A stretch of DNA of 64,000 nucleotides, from NCBI GenBank assembly GCA_007922195.1, contig ML681964.1, positions 3,452,325 to 3,516,324 of the forward strand. The letters run 5' to 3'. Below the pieces are notes generated by a model. The model did not search any database, was not told the DNA's origin, and worked only from the letters and a program-made list of their open reading frames with translations. Each line of letters opens with the position of its first letter. The stretch's first letter is position 1. The DNA comes from Podocnemis expansa. Taxonomy: Eukaryota; Chordata; Testudines; Podocnemididae. Shown piece by piece: positions 1 to 11,806 of the stretch. Position numbers and translations under genes: made by a program.

Positions 1-394
1 CCATACCGCCAGGGGAGAGTTTGGGGCTGGCAAGACAGGCCCTTCCCTTCTCCCCTACCGGGAGGAGCAATCTCTGCCACAGTGCATAAAGAAGTGGTTG
101 GAGCAACACCATCAGGCAGGGAGGACAAATGATGTATGACAAAGGCACAAACCTGGAACCAGGTGATTTGGGGTTTTACCAGTCATGCTGAAGAAATCCT
201 GCATCTCCCTTGGGCAAGGTGCAATTTCAGTGTGCTTCCATTTCTCCATTCATAAAATGGAGATCACACTATACTTGGGGGGTGATTCTGAGGTTTCAAT
301 CTCTAAAGTGATGGATGAAGTGCTCAGATAAGATGGTGACATATGCCAAAGAAACAACAATAAAATAATTGTAACAGAGAAAAGAGTGCTAACA
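1..394. other. Unassigned non-coding sequence
   Basis: I see no gene, splice-site pair, tandem repeat or recognisable mobile element here. The sequence is ordinary AT-rich vertebrate non-coding DNA. Confidence 0.5.
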
Positions 395-870
395 CCTACC
401 TGTGTTCCCCTCATCTTTTACAAAAAGTTTGCCTTTTGAGAATATGTGAGAGAGACTGCCATACAATAGTGGAAAAACAGGGCTTACATGCTCAGCAGTG
501 GAGCCTGGAGAACTCATTAGTTTATAATAACAAAGTTCCTCCTCTACCTTGGTGGGCCCCATGCTTCCTTCTAAGGATGGGTCTGTTTCTCTTAGGTCTG
601 GGAAAGGTCCTCCCCCACCCTGGCTTTTCCTTCCCCCAGTTTTGTACCTGTGGCTCTCTTCCTGACCAGCATTCTGCTCCTTCTCCAGATCTGTCTGCCT
701 TCCAAGCACACCTTGCCTCCTCTCACACGCTCCAGTAGCTCTCCATATTCTCACAGTCCAGCTACCCCCTTTCTCTGGAGGGAAGGCTTTAATTAGCACC
801 AGGTGTGCTAATTAACCTGGAGTAACAACGGCTCAGCTACAAGTAGAAAAGGGGCTGAGCCTGGAGCTAA
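395..870 (-). mobile_element. Possible LTR-type repeat remnant
   Basis: Read on the minus strand, this block has a run of AATTAGCAC/GCTAATTA motifs near 795-815, followed by purine-rich, moderately GC-rich sequence. This resembles the U3-like half of the solo LTR at 29392-30083, which also contains TTAATTAAGG and TTAGGGTAATTA. The open frames on both strands here (about 100 and 136 codons) share no recognisable domain and I read them as non-coding. No terminal TG...CA ends or flanking duplication were found, so class and boundaries are weak. Confidence 0.25.
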
Positions 871-899
871 TATATTGGCTGCCTAGAACTCTCTAGAAA

Positions 900-3800
900 C
901 CCTCTAGTGTGACCATGTCACATTTAACATGGGGGGGTCATGACCACTCAGGTTGCAAGTTTATTATAGAGTGGGGATTGTGAGCTGTCCATCCCCACAT
1001 GTGCTAGTAAGGGTGGCAGGGTGTCATGGCATGGAAAGGAGGAGCATCATGTTTTGGGTGGGGCCATCACAGCTTCAAATATTTTCAAAGAAAAAAAAAA
1101 TCCAGCAAAGAAGGTTTGAGAATCCCTGATTTACATAAAGGAGGAGATCTGTGAGAGTTTGGTGCCTGCTGCAACTTGCTTTTAGTGCCAGAATTTCCAG
1201 GTTTTAGCCATATCAGGACTAAAAAGGACATAGAAAAATCTAAATGAACCAGGCTCTTGTAAATAGAGCTGTGCAGGAAACGCAATTTCCATTTAATAAG
1301 GAATTCTGAATGATTATAATTTGTTTTCATTCCAAACTAGAATAAATGACTAAATTTCAAAAAAAAAAATTCTGAAGTGATTTTTTTCATTTCATTTCAT
1401 TTTGATTTGGACTTTATTTTAACTTATGTAAGAGAAAATAAAATTTTGAAATGAAACTTTCAAAAAGTAAAATTGAAAATTTTCTTTCTTATATGACACA
1501 CTGTTACTGAAACTGTTCATGTTTCAATCTTACCAAAATGCTTTGTTTTGATTTCTTTTCAAATGCAATTTCTTAGAGGCAGCATTTTCTAAGAAATTTT
1601 TCTAGCCTACTCTAGTGCAAACATTAGCTACTTGCTGACAGAGTTGTTGAACATCATTCCACTAGCAGCACTGATATAAACAAAAGCTCTTCTGCATGTG
1701 GCAAGACACAAATATAGGCACAGAAGAAAAATATTTATACATTCCACCTGCACTGCAATAAGCGATTTGTATTAATTCAATATCCCCATTTAAATGTAAA
1801 AGAGGAATGAGAGACATTCCTCATCAGGAAAATTATTTAAAGTCATATTTGCTGAGACTTGTTCAAAAAACCCTTAGGGGTTGTTTACAAAAAGGAAATC
1901 TTCTGAGCATTTTAATTATTTTAAAAGAAAGCAAAACAGTCACTGGCCTTTTGAATGATCAATCCTTCAAAACGTGTCAGCTGTCTCCAAATATGTGACA
2001 AGTTGGAGTCAGTTGTATCCACCCTCCAGCTTTAATACCAAGATTTACTCTGCAGCTTGGAGGAAACTGTCACTTTACTTACAAATCCTAAAGACAACCT
2101 GTCTTGTTCATTTAATGTGTAATAGAGAAGTTGCAGGATAGAAGCAGAAATCCTATTTGCTAATTTCAAAAACCAAAAAAAAACCCAAAAAACCCAGCCC
2201 TCTTTAAATCAGAGCAGGTAGGTTTTTATTTCTTTAAACAGAAGATGCACATATAGATGTTTCCCGGACTCTGCATTTGCTGCTTCCCCACGTCTCTCTG
2301 CTAGCCTAGCTTTATGTACTTTCCTTTGATTTTAAAAATAATATACATAAGTGGATAGCTGAAGTAAAAAAAAATCACTTTAGTGGCAACTGGGTAAGGA
2401 CCACAAACATTGTTCCCATGTAATGGCTGACAAATTACATGAATTTATGTGTTGTTTCTTTTAAGTTCTTCTACTAGTTGACTCTCTATATACCACCTCT
2501 CCTCTCTGCCCATGTTTTTATACAACACTGTTAACTTTAATATCAGAGAACTCCATGGTCCTGAATGTAACAAAGGTGTTCAGCCACCAAATTTATTGAT
2601 CCCCAGAAATTTGAATGAATTTCCATCCATGTAGTTCCCATGCATCTACAAAGCCTGCCCAGCTCCTCCTGCTGGCTGCAGGGTATATGGCCAGCATTGG
2701 AAGGGGAACCCTGCTGGTAACTTGGCAGCTTTTACTTTCATCAGGTTTGAAGAATGGGAGATAATAATGCAGAGAATGGCCATCCTCCCAACCTTTCCCA
2801 CTGTTGAGTTATCCCTCTCGACCCCAAGCTCTTTCAGGTGCCAAGAGTGGAGTTCTTCTCTAGATTCAGCATTATTCCTTGCCATGCCTCTCAGGCTGGA
2901 TCTGCAGCAGGCATCACTTCTAGGAAGGTTTGCCTTCACTGATGGTGGCAAATTTGCTGTCGTCAGTTCTGATCGACTAATCGGGTCTTTGAAGACCCAT
3001 TCAATTCACTAGGACGTTCAATTCCTGAACACCACTCCAGCAACTGGATTGATTTAGCACAATGGACGTGCTGGGAGTAGGGAAGTGGAACGCAGATATG
3101 CAAGTTATTTCAAATAACGTGTATCTCCATTCAACTGCTGCTGAAAAGGTTGGCAGTATAGACCTGCCTAAAGCAAAAGATAGCCACAACCTATAGTTAA
3201 CACATTTTCCAAGTGTGGGTGTGGAAGAGATAGGAGGATTTAATCTATTCTATAATTGCCCCAAAGTTAAAATATAGTAAATTACCTTGGCTAAACTACT
3301 CTATTACCAGTGTCTTTTCCCTACAACCCTGGAAAGAAGCTCAATTTCAAAGGTTAATACACAAAACAAATATGCCCAGCTGACTCAAAGGCTGAATGTA
3401 AAACACATTTGTGGATTTTTGTGATGTTTCAAAAGGCCTGGCCAACTTTTAATGGGCTGTCACACATGAACGATTATGAAAGCACTACAATGAACTGAGT
3501 TGATAAGCTGATCTGATCTGAATTAACAGCATGTGATTGCTGCTTTGAAAAACTGGCCTAAAGAGGCAGCACTGAAAGCAATATTACAAGTCACTGGTAC
3601 AATTTGCCTCAGTTATAAGAAAGTATGGAAGGTGAGGGAAGTTAATTAAGAGACATATTTGTTTTGGAGTCTGATTTTTTTTCTCCAGCAAAGAAACCAA
3701 GCACAATGGAAATGTGTTTTACATTTGCAGCCTAGTAAGTTCTCATTTTGAGGCTATGCTCCTGTAGATGGTGATAATAGATAAACACAATAAATAATCT

Positions 3801-4240
3801 ATGTCACCTGTTAGCATTCAGAATTACACTGATCACAAAGCTTCCACCGGCAGTTGATTCTGCACCATTTTTGTCGATTAAAAATATTCACATTACCCTA
3901 ATCGTCCTTTCACTTTCCTCCTAATTAACATAGCCCTGCTTTAATACCAAGATTCACACCCAGAAACAATGATCTGCTATTGTCTCCATTTTCCTTTTGC
4001 TCATTTCTTCTTTTAAATTTTTCTCTCCAGCATTTTGTACATTTTCTCATCAGCTACCCCACAGAACTAGCTATAAGTGATAAACCTGTGTCTTTGGGCT
4101 TTAAATTTCACCCATCCTTGCTATACAGAGACAGGAGTGCTACTAAACTAGGCAGGGGAGCAGGCTGGCAAGATTATGTCAAAGTCTCTGCTCATTTCAT
4201 AACTTAAAATGCCACTGATGTACTTTACACAGCACATCAA
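900..4240. other. Unassigned non-coding stretch
   Basis: No supported gene or bounded element lies here. From about 1340 to 1600 there is a low-complexity AT-rich patch with many short GAAATTTTC-like palindromes, similar in texture to 37140-37300 and 61400-61640. A fragment ending in GTATAGACCTGCCTAA near 3160-3175 resembles the ends of the Harbinger-like MITEs seen elsewhere, but no partner end was found. Open frames of 60-100 codons here look random. Confidence 0.45.
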
Positions 4241-4555
4241 AGTGCCCTGTAACAGTGAAAAGGTGACCCTCACCAGCAGTGTCATCTCCTAGATAGCAGG
4301 GGTGTGGCAGGTTGTCTCCCACCCTGATATCCTCCCTTTCCTCTACAATTCAGTCCTATAAAGTCTGTATCTTTTTGTGCAACTAACCCCTACAGCCAGC
4401 TTACATATTCCCTTTTGGGGTACACAAAAAGAAAAGATGAAGAATGTAGAAGTCTTTCAATGTCCACAAGGGCTGCAGCTCTTTTTCCTTAGCTCCAGGA
4501 CTTGGGGCCTGCACCCTTGTGTTCAGGGCCTTCCCCACCTGGACTCCCCACCAAA

Positions 4556-4653
4556 GAATCATAGAATCATAGGGTTGGAAGGGACCTCATAGGTCATCTA
4601 GTCCAACCCCCTGCCAGAGGCAGGACCACTCCCACTAAACCATCCCAATCAGC
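4556..4653 (-). mobile_element. CR1 LINE 3'-end fragment
   Basis: The minus strand carries the CR1 3' terminus. On the plus strand it begins with a doubled AATCATAG unit and runs into GGTTGGAAGGGACC and the GTCCAACCCC block. It is nearly the same sequence as the 3' tail of the large CR1 at 41914-42000. Only about 100 bp remain, so this is a severely 5'-truncated copy, as is typical for CR1. It sits inside otherwise LTR-like sequence (4240-5160). Confidence 0.85.
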
Positions 4654-5300
4654 TCCTATTACTATCCCACTTGTAGAAACTCGTAGGGAAATCCACGCGT
4701 ACCCTGGCCTCCAGGCTCCAATCAATTAAAGCAAGTAAGTTCTGCACTTTTGGATACCAAACAGCTGACTTACCTAATCACTTCCTACCTTGAATTCCTC
4801 TTTTTCCCCATAGGATAAATTAAAAGATTGAAAATGTTTCCAACCTCCCCAAACAGTCACCAGTCTCTCCTTCCCAGCCCTACTCAGGCCAGCGCTCTGA
4901 CATGTCAGGCAACAAGCTCCTGGGCTGTCCCTTCACCAGAGCTCAGAGCAGAGATCTCTGTCCTTCCATTGCTTACCCTTTCTGAGCTTCAAAATTTTCC
5001 CTTTTAACTCCACCTCCAGCTTCTGCAAGCTTGGTAGGTGTGGTCAGTCACAGCTACCAAGCCTCAGAACTGGTCCTTAGCCACTTCTTCTCTGCTGTGG
5101 ACTTCTGCATATCCCATCAAACAGACCTATTTAATTCAATGGTCTTATGACAGTACCCTGGGTTGCTGAGTGCACAATGGAAGTTCAATTTCAAGGCATG
5201 CTCTGAAGCCCATGGGGCAAACAAGAGCACAGGTTATTGTAAAGACAGTGTGTTACATCTCCAAGGAAAGCCTGGAAAAGAACAGCAGCAGTGGGCTTCA
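4654..5300. other. Unassigned; possibly old LTR-like sequence
   Basis: This is moderately GC-rich sequence flanking the CR1 tail, without TG...CA ends or a target duplication. A minus-strand stretch around 4977-5030 could encode a short heptad-like peptide next to a GGTAAGC donor-like site. The frame has a stop just upstream and no acceptor, so I do not call an exon. Confidence 0.3.
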
Positions 5301-5309
5301 GCAAAGCAA

Positions 5310-5670
5310 ATCCCCCTAGCACAGGTGGCCTTAAGCTACCTGGGACCCTAGGCAAAGGCCCATTGTGGGGCCCCCAAGGATCCCCACCAGCAGCTCCAAG
5401 CCTCCTCATGGTCCCAACTCCCCTCAGCCACGCCTCCCCAGCCGGCAGCCCTAGTACCATGCCTGGGGTCCTCATCCATACCCATGGCCCCAGCTTCCCA
5501 CAGCCAGCCCCAGTACTGCTCCACCACCAGTCCTGGTCCCAGCAGCCCTCCAGATATCCTGCAGGATGAGAGGCAGACAAGGGTTTTTGAATAGGTGAAG
5601 AGGCCCCTTACTGTTTGGGTCGTAGGTGGGCGCCTGCTTCATCTACCCCAAAAGCCACCTCTGCCCCCTG
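5310..5670. mobile_element. GC-rich repeat, possible hAT-type non-autonomous element
   Basis: This is a GC-rich island with the block CCCTAGGCAAAGGCCC near its left end and GCCACCTCTGCCCCCTG near its right end. Its style resembles the bounded hAT element at 58066-58587. The ends are not good inverted repeats of each other and I found no 8-bp duplication. The open frames on both strands (92 and 129 codons) are Pro/Gly/Trp-rich and look like translated GC-rich repeat, not protein. Confidence 0.25.
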
Positions 5671-6762
5671 GTATGTCTCATCTGGAAAGTTCTTGAAGGT
5701 AAGAAAGGTTTAAGATTATAGACAGGGAAAGCTCAGTGATTCTCAAAGCTCTGGAATGGAAACATTAAGGTTCTTAGAAAGGCATTTCTAATTCATGCAT
5801 ACTGTACTATTTGTTTCTTTCTTCCATCATTGCTGATTACCATGATGTACATATGCAAGACGAAGCTTTCACTTCTCTAATCAGCATCACTCTGTTCCAT
5901 GAATCCACAATCTAGCATTTATGACATTACAAAATGAATTAGGCAGGAGGCTCAGAGCAGATCAGAAAGGAGACACCTTCTGTTTCACAGTGACATCTTG
6001 GAACTTAGCAGTGATGGGCAAAATTACAGAATTGCATGACATTTTAATCCTCCCATCCACACTCTTTAAATGAAGGGCAACAAAGTCTCTCATGGCACTT
6101 GCCAGATTCCCAAAAACATCACTGCAATGCAGAGTTGTATAGGATGCCACCACAGAGAGATGAGTGACTCTGCTCGGGATGAGTTGGACATGGTATAGGT
6201 CACTGAACTCCAAAGGGGTTAAATGAGGTTGGGAGTTTTAATACCAATCTAAATAGCTTCACATATGACTTATCATAGAAGGTTTGGCAAATACCGAAAG
6301 AGTGATGCTGTCCAGCCTGAATTTGGCAGCATGGCTCTGATTTTGAAGCTGGTACTCTACTCATCCAAGTTCTGCTTTACAAAAAATCAAATCCATCTCT
6401 AAATATCTTTATATGTTACATGGCCATATTACAAAAGGAAACTGAAACTCTGCATCACACACATGGTAACATAGTGACTGGAAAACATCACAGCATCACC
6501 ATGAATGAATGTTCCTTGAGGAAAAAAAATTACAAGTTCACAGCTTCATCTCACAAACTCTCAAGTGACCTTAAAATGTTGCATTATTTAGGTAGGAGAA
6601 AAAATGTGTTTCACCTATTCTGATTAATCAGGACATACATGTTTAAAGTTAATCATTAAGGGCTCTGTTCAGACAGAAGTCTGATTTCTGTGGTTTGCTG
6701 GAAAAGCCTGTGTGAAGTTTGCACAAATCTTCACTGCTGTGAAATAGACAACACTCTTAGGA
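5671..6762. other. Unassigned non-coding sequence
   Basis: I see no gene, RNA gene or repeat I can support. Short open frames of under 90 codons show no domain-like features. Confidence 0.45.
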
Positions 6763-7000
6763 AATAAAGGTTCCATATCTGTAACTGGAGTTCTTCATGA
6801 GGGACTCCACCTATTCACACTCATGGGGTACACTGGCAGGTTTTGGATGTGATCTCACAACCTACTCAGAGCAGCATTGCCTGGATGCTCACAAACTCTT
6901 CCTATGCCTTTTCCATTTGATCCTGAACACCTGAAGGGCAAGGCTATTAAAGGATGTTTCTTGTGAAGACTACATCAGTGGGACACGCTGGTGTGCTGCA
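6763..7000. mobile_element. Dispersed-repeat fragment, possible DIRS-type end
   Basis: The block with ATCTGTAACTGGAGTTCTTC (about 6777-6796), followed by GGGACTCCACCTATTCAC, looks like the high-copy ends that accompany DIRS-like elements in turtle-type genomes. It lies about 3 kb downstream, in transcript sense, of the decayed minus-strand DIRS reverse transcriptase at 9845-10560, so the two may be parts of one old element. The family resemblance comes from memory and is not demonstrated here. Confidence 0.25.
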
Positions 7001-7967
7001 GCAACACCCAAAGTGTCCCATGAGCATCCCCGAGAGCTGGAGTTAAAGTTCCCTTCCTGCTCAGCCCAGCCACAAGGGCTGTGCAAGGCTGAGAAAAGGC
7101 AGGGGTTAAAGTAAGGGGAAAGGCACTGGAACACAGTTCTGGGGCCCCCTATTTTTAGGCAGGCAGCCTTCTGGCCTCCCTAGAAACAGAGGAAGGCACT
7201 GGAACGTGGAGTTCCAGGGATCCCCCTAAGAACAGCAGGAGCACCCCAACCGCAGCGTTCCGGTGGCTCCACCTTAGGCCCAGCCAGCAGAGAGGGGCGG
7301 GAGGATGGGAGTGTGTGCATCTCCCCCTGCAGGACAGAGCAGCTTGTGTCAGCCACCCTGCAAACAGCCCAGGTAAGGGCTTTGGGGAGGGGGCTGCTGG
7401 GGGTTGTGTGCGGCAGGTGTGTGTGTGTAGCAGAGGTGGGGGGATTGGCTGTGTAGCAGAAGGTGTGTAGCTGGAGTTGTCGGGTGGCTGTTTAGTTGGG
7501 GGTGGGGGTGGCTGTGTGTGGGGGTGTAGCTGGGGGCTGGAGCCCTAGTTCTGGCCCCTGCAGTGATGGGAGGGTCCGTCACGGGCAACAGGGGATTGGG
7601 GGAGGGGAGACCAGGACCCACTGGGGTGGGAGGGAACAGCAGTGGGGTGAGGATTTGCCCTGGGTGGCAGCGAGCCACTGTGGAGAAGGGGGAAGTGGGT
7701 GCCGCGCCACGCTCCCCTGCCCTACCTTCCCACTCCCCAGGCTCCCTCCGTCCCCCCACAAAGCCACTCTTGTTCTCCCTTCCTCTTTCCTCTCTTGCCA
7801 CCCTTGTGCTGTTCCCCACATGGCTGTCCTTGTCCTCTTTTGCCATCCCTGCCCTGCCCTGCTCCCCACACTCACTCCTGCCACTGCACACAACTCCTGA
7901 CCTCCTGTGTTTTGCCACCCCTGCTCTGCTACCACTAGTACCCCACAGGAGCATTTCCGAAACACTG
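7001..7967. repeat. GC-rich block with degenerate minisatellite-like sequence
   Basis: The left half is G/T-rich (GTGTGTGTGTAG runs and GTGTAGCAG repeats near 7400-7540). The right half (about 7770-7940) repeats degenerate units built on TTGCCACCC...TGCTGTTCCCCACA. Overlapping open frames of 79-201 codons on both strands are low-complexity Pro/Ser/Gly-rich translations of this sequence, not genes. The right edge (7951-7967) reads GCATTTCCGAAACACTG, which looks like a hAT terminus. No matching left end was found. Confidence 0.4.
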
Positions 7968-7989
7968 TGCCATGATTCATGGATATTCC

Positions 7990-8098
7990 TAAGTAATTAA
8001 TTCAATTTGAATATTCATGAGTTTTTTAATCATGGTGTGCCTCAAAAAATTTGAAGGTATCAAGGTGTGCCACAGCAGAGAAAAGGTTGGGAACAACT
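7990..8098. mobile_element. hAT-type element right-end fragment
   Basis: The segment ends in GTGCCACAGCAGAGAAAAGGTTGGGAACAACTG. Its inverted complement starts CAGTTGTTCCCAACC, the CAGnGGTTCnCAA-type terminus shared with the bounded hAT elements at 8781-8962 and 14375-14637. The left end and target duplication were not resolved. Confidence 0.35.
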
Positions 8099-8780
8099 GG
8101 ACTACATCAGTTTCTTCCAACCACTTCCTCAGGTCTAAAATCCCAAACACTCTCCCAAAGGCGCAAAGAGTGGGGCTGTTAGTTTTGTAAGGGCTAAAAT
8201 GAGATCTGATGATAGTAATGAATGTGTACCAGTGGATACACATTGGCAGGTCTGTTCATAAATTTCTTTATTGTATCATGCACAAAGACTGGCATCTATT
8301 AATATACCGTATAGTAGACAGCTACAGCAACTGTGGACATTTTCAAGGAGGATTTAGGAAGCCCTGACATATTTAATGAATGTATTCATGAATATACCAA
8401 ACTGGTGCTACTAGTGAATCTATAGGTATTTTTTGTTTGCCCACTTCACAAACCTACAACGTTTAAGACAATAGCAACTTCTAGTTGACAGGTTTTTAGC
8501 GTTAATTAATATCTATTGCAATTCTAATGGGCAGAATTTCTCGAGATTTAGTAGAAACCTGTAGCGCATGTAGTACAGAGAAGGGGGTAAATTTAGCCAT
8601 TTCTGATGTTAATAAATCTGAAGACAACAGGGAAGGTCTGGACGCTCCCTTCGAGAGCTGAAGAGAGTCCAAGAAACACTTCCACTTTGCCCATGATGGC
8701 CTAGCCTAAATTATTTGACTCAGTCTTGTCTTAACTTCTTTATCACACTGTGAATGAGAGTGGTAGGGAGTCTAACAGAA
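8099..8780. other. Unassigned non-coding sequence
   Basis: Nothing supported is seen in this stretch. Confidence 0.45.
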
Positions 8781-8962
8781 CAGTGATTTTTCAACCACTG
8801 TGTCAGGACACACTACTGTGGCACCACACAGTGATAAGTCTGTTGAGGAGAGACTGGGAGATAGCTGGATTTGGCCTGGGGGGTGGTCTGGTGTGTCCTG
8901 TAGGGTCGCAATATGCCGCCAAATGTGTCATGACTTGACTTGGAAAAGGTTGAGAACCACAG
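8781..8962. mobile_element. Non-autonomous hAT element (182 bp)
   Basis: It starts CAGTGATTTTTCAACC and ends GGTTGAGAACCACAG, so the ends are imperfect inverted repeats of the CAGTGGTTCTCAA type. Flanking octamers are TAACAGAA (8773-8780) and CAACAAAA (8963-8970), matching at 6 of 8 positions, as expected for an aged hAT 8-bp duplication. The subterminal block CACTGTGTCA followed by GACACACTACTGTG is shared, in the opposite orientation, with the element at 14375-14637, so both belong to one family. It has no transposase frame. Confidence 0.7.
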
Positions 8963-9844
8963 CAACAAAAAGTTGCCTGATATGGACAGATTGGATCTTC
9001 CTGCTTCTGAGTAGATCATGTGACACTTCACATTCTGTCTGGTCTCACATATGTCATCTATTACTGATATCTGTAATGACCTTTCATGAAATTCTATTAT
9101 ATCCCTGCTCAGCTAATGAGCCAGGTTGTTATCTTCTCCTGCTAATGTAGAGCTACAGGATAAACTAATACTGCAGAGCATCTGCTTTCTTGTTTGTTCA
9201 TCTTTTCTGCAGTGTATTGATGACAGCAACACCTAGCATTACCATGTTCTGGATCTGAGATTGAAAAGATTTGAACAGATTACCAGCAGATTGCTTTCAG
9301 ACCCAGGATATTTGTAGGCAGTCTCTTTTCCTGAGAATTCCAATGACCATGAAGTACTAATTTGTTGAAATGTGCTCTCCATTCCTGTGGTTGGAGGCAT
9401 TTGTGGTGGTTGTTTCTAATGAAGTTGGGCAGTTGAAATCAACCTTTTCTGAGAAGGTTGCTTAGCTAATTCCAACCGGTCAAGGATCGGACTGTCTTTT
9501 TTTGGATGGCTGACCATGTAAAGTTGTTGTCTTTAACTCGTCCGTAACATAAGCCAGCCAATGCTGGAGACTTTTCATTCTGAGCCAAAACAAAAGGTGT
9601 TACATAAATGGCTGAAGTAATGAGGTCCATTAGACATAGAAAGAAAGGTATTTTCTGAGTAGGATTTTGATGACATACCACTATGGTCGACTGAAACTTT
9701 AGGAATGTTTCTGTTAGCAGGAGAACACTGCTTATCTGAAATTTGAGAACTGTTCCTATAAATGGGTTCCTTTGTTAGGTAACAGAAGAGTATTTTTTGT
9801 TAAGTTATGATAAATCCTATGTCCTGAACAGGGAACACTTCTAA
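8963..9844. other. Unassigned; possibly downstream part of the decayed DIRS-type element
   Basis: There are no intact frames or bounded repeats. By position this could be the RNase H/recombinase side of the minus-strand element at 9845-10560, but I could not recognise conserved motifs. Confidence 0.3.
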
Positions 9845-10560
9845 GCTACATCCATGAAAAGGTCTTCCTCTGATGAGACTTTCAACAGCCAGTTATTCAA
9901 ATAGGGATAAATTCAGATACCCTGTCATCTTACATAAGCTGTTACCATGGATAGGCATTTTGCAGATAGCTAGAGTGCCATGGACACACCAAAAGATAAC
10001 ATTTTGTAGTAGAAGTAGCCTTATTCAACCAGAAAATGAAGGTATTTGTGGTGCCTCGGTCTGATAGATATGTGAGAGTATGAATCTTTCAAACTAAGAG
10101 CTGCAAACCAATCTTGACTAACAGAGATGGTATGATGGATGTAAATGCCAACATGCAAGATTAGAATTTTCTGATAAAGAAGTTAACCTTCTATAGATCT
10201 ACATGAGTAATATGGGATGAAGCCATCCATCTTTCTTTAGTATCAGAAAACACCTAAGTAGAAACCGTGACTGTGAACTCCCTTGGCACTCCTTTATGGT
10301 TCCTGTTTCCAAAAAGGAGTGAAGTTCTGTTCTTAACAGATCTCATGTGAGGAGTCCTTGAATAGTGCAGGAGGAGAAAGAATATGAATGATGCACCCAT
10401 CTTACCTTACTTTCAAAATCCATTTTTGTGATGTGGTAGAATCCAAGCATTGACATAGTTGAAAGTTGGTCTTCTAAAGGCTGTGAAGAACTATAGTGGA
10501 AGACTGGTCTGACACTAATAATCCTTACATTAAATTGACACCTAAAGTTTGATCCTAAAG
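9845..10560 (-). pseudogene. Decayed DIRS-type reverse transcriptase fragment
   Basis: Translated on the minus strand with several frame changes, this stretch keeps the order of DIRS-type reverse transcriptase blocks. Near 10210-10290 there is a GFY...RKMDGFIP segment, where intact relatives have KKDGG(L/F)RP. Near 10150-10190 a segment reads FFIRKF followed by ...FTSIIPSL. Near 9853-9915 YPYLNNWLLKVSSEEDLF occupies the YLDDWL active-site block. The two catalytic aspartates of YLDD read as asparagines, and stops and frameshifts are frequent, so it cannot encode an active enzyme. The fragment may extend toward 11050 on its 5' side and toward 6763 on its 3' side. The assignment to DIRS, not Gypsy, rests on the YLDDWL block style and is fairly but not fully secure. 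Confidence 0.6.
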
Positions 10561-11699
10561 AAGAAACTGAAGATTGCTTCCCTTTTGTTCAAGGATTAAA
10601 ATACTTCTTTTTCTGCTGTGGCTGGGATGCAGGTGGTTGAAATTAACACTGATGCTTTCATGAAAGAAAAGATGAGGAAGAGAAAGGCAGATAACACACT
10701 TATGGTATCTAAACACTGGTCCCAGGGTCCCTTCTTCTTGGGGATTGGTAGACATCTAATGATCTTGCAGTCACTCTCTTATCTTTCATTTTCTCTAGTA
10801 TTTCATGTTTTATAACTGAATAACCCATCAATTTCTAAGGGAAGGTCTTCTACCTTTGATTTAGTTTTAGGTGGGAAAAAAAGACAACTGAACACAAGCA
10901 TGCTTGCATAATGGTATAGCTGACCCAACCACTCTTGCTGTAGTCTGATAAGATCAAAAGTAACTCTGAGGGAATAGTTTAGGCTCTATTGTGCCATGTG
11001 TTATCAAGATGTTGAGTGGTTGCAACAGTCTGTCTAAAGTTGGAGGAACAATTTTATTTTTAGATGGAGAAGCCAGAATAACTTAAGACCCATGCAAACA
11101 ATAAAGGGGTACTAATACTAAGGAGCTGGAATGGAGAAAAAAATGTATGCAAGAGATGGCAGTTATATAGTGTTATCCCAGCTGTCAATCTAACCCCTTG
11201 TACCTTCTTACTGTCAGTTTAAAGAATCAGTCCAACTAAATAGTGAGTTGGCACCATAACAAAATGCCTGAGATGACTTCACCAAAATACCATAAAAGGT
11301 TGATGAAACAACTTGGATGCCAAAGGCAGGATTATATATAAACATCAATTTAGTTGCCTTCCCCAATGTTTAACTATTTATTTTAGGTGTTTCTAATCTG
11401 GCACTAGCTTACACAACTCTACCGAATCTCAACCAGCCCAGCATCTGACTGAATGCCTGGCTTTCAAAAATGAAGAGTTGCTTCAAATGACCACACATTA
11501 AGATGTTTTGCCTTGATGACTAGGACAAAATGCCATGTGAATAAAGTGATTTTAATGGAGTTGCTACCAGCTTTGCTCTCAAAGGAAGGAGTGGCTGCAG
11601 ATTTGGCCTAAAAATGCTCTCATGCCTTGGCTGACACTTTAGTATGTATGCAGTCTTGTCATAGCTGTGTCATATCCAGTCCCAGGATATTAGACATAG
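10561..11699. other. Unassigned; possible 5' part of the DIRS-type remnant
   Basis: No intact frame or bounded repeat is seen. The sequence style continues from the decayed element to its left until about 11050, then becomes ordinary AT-rich DNA. Confidence 0.3.
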
Positions 11700-11806
11700 T
11701 GACCAGAAGAAGAGCTCTGTATGAGGCCAAAAGCTTGCCTAATCCACCAAAAGAAACTGGTCCAATAAAAGTTATTATATAACCCACCTTGTCTTGCTGC
11801 TTTGCT
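11700..11806 (-). mobile_element. Old sauropsid interspersed repeat fragment
   Basis: The block AGAGCTCTGTATGAGG...AAAAGCTTGCC...ACTGGTCCAATAAAAG...ACCCACCTTGTCTTGC resembles a very common sauropsid interspersed repeat in antisense. Its layout, with an AAGCTT-containing middle and a GGTCCAATAAAAG arm, resembles the hairpin SINE-like family found here at 13585-13805. The family link is inference. Confidence 0.4.

Noticed and set aside
7349..8000. Overlapping open frames of up to 201 codons on both strands
   Set aside because: They lie in GC-rich, degenerate tandem sequence, are Pro/Ser/Gly-rich, and occur in four frames at once. This is the pattern of low-complexity DNA, not of a gene.
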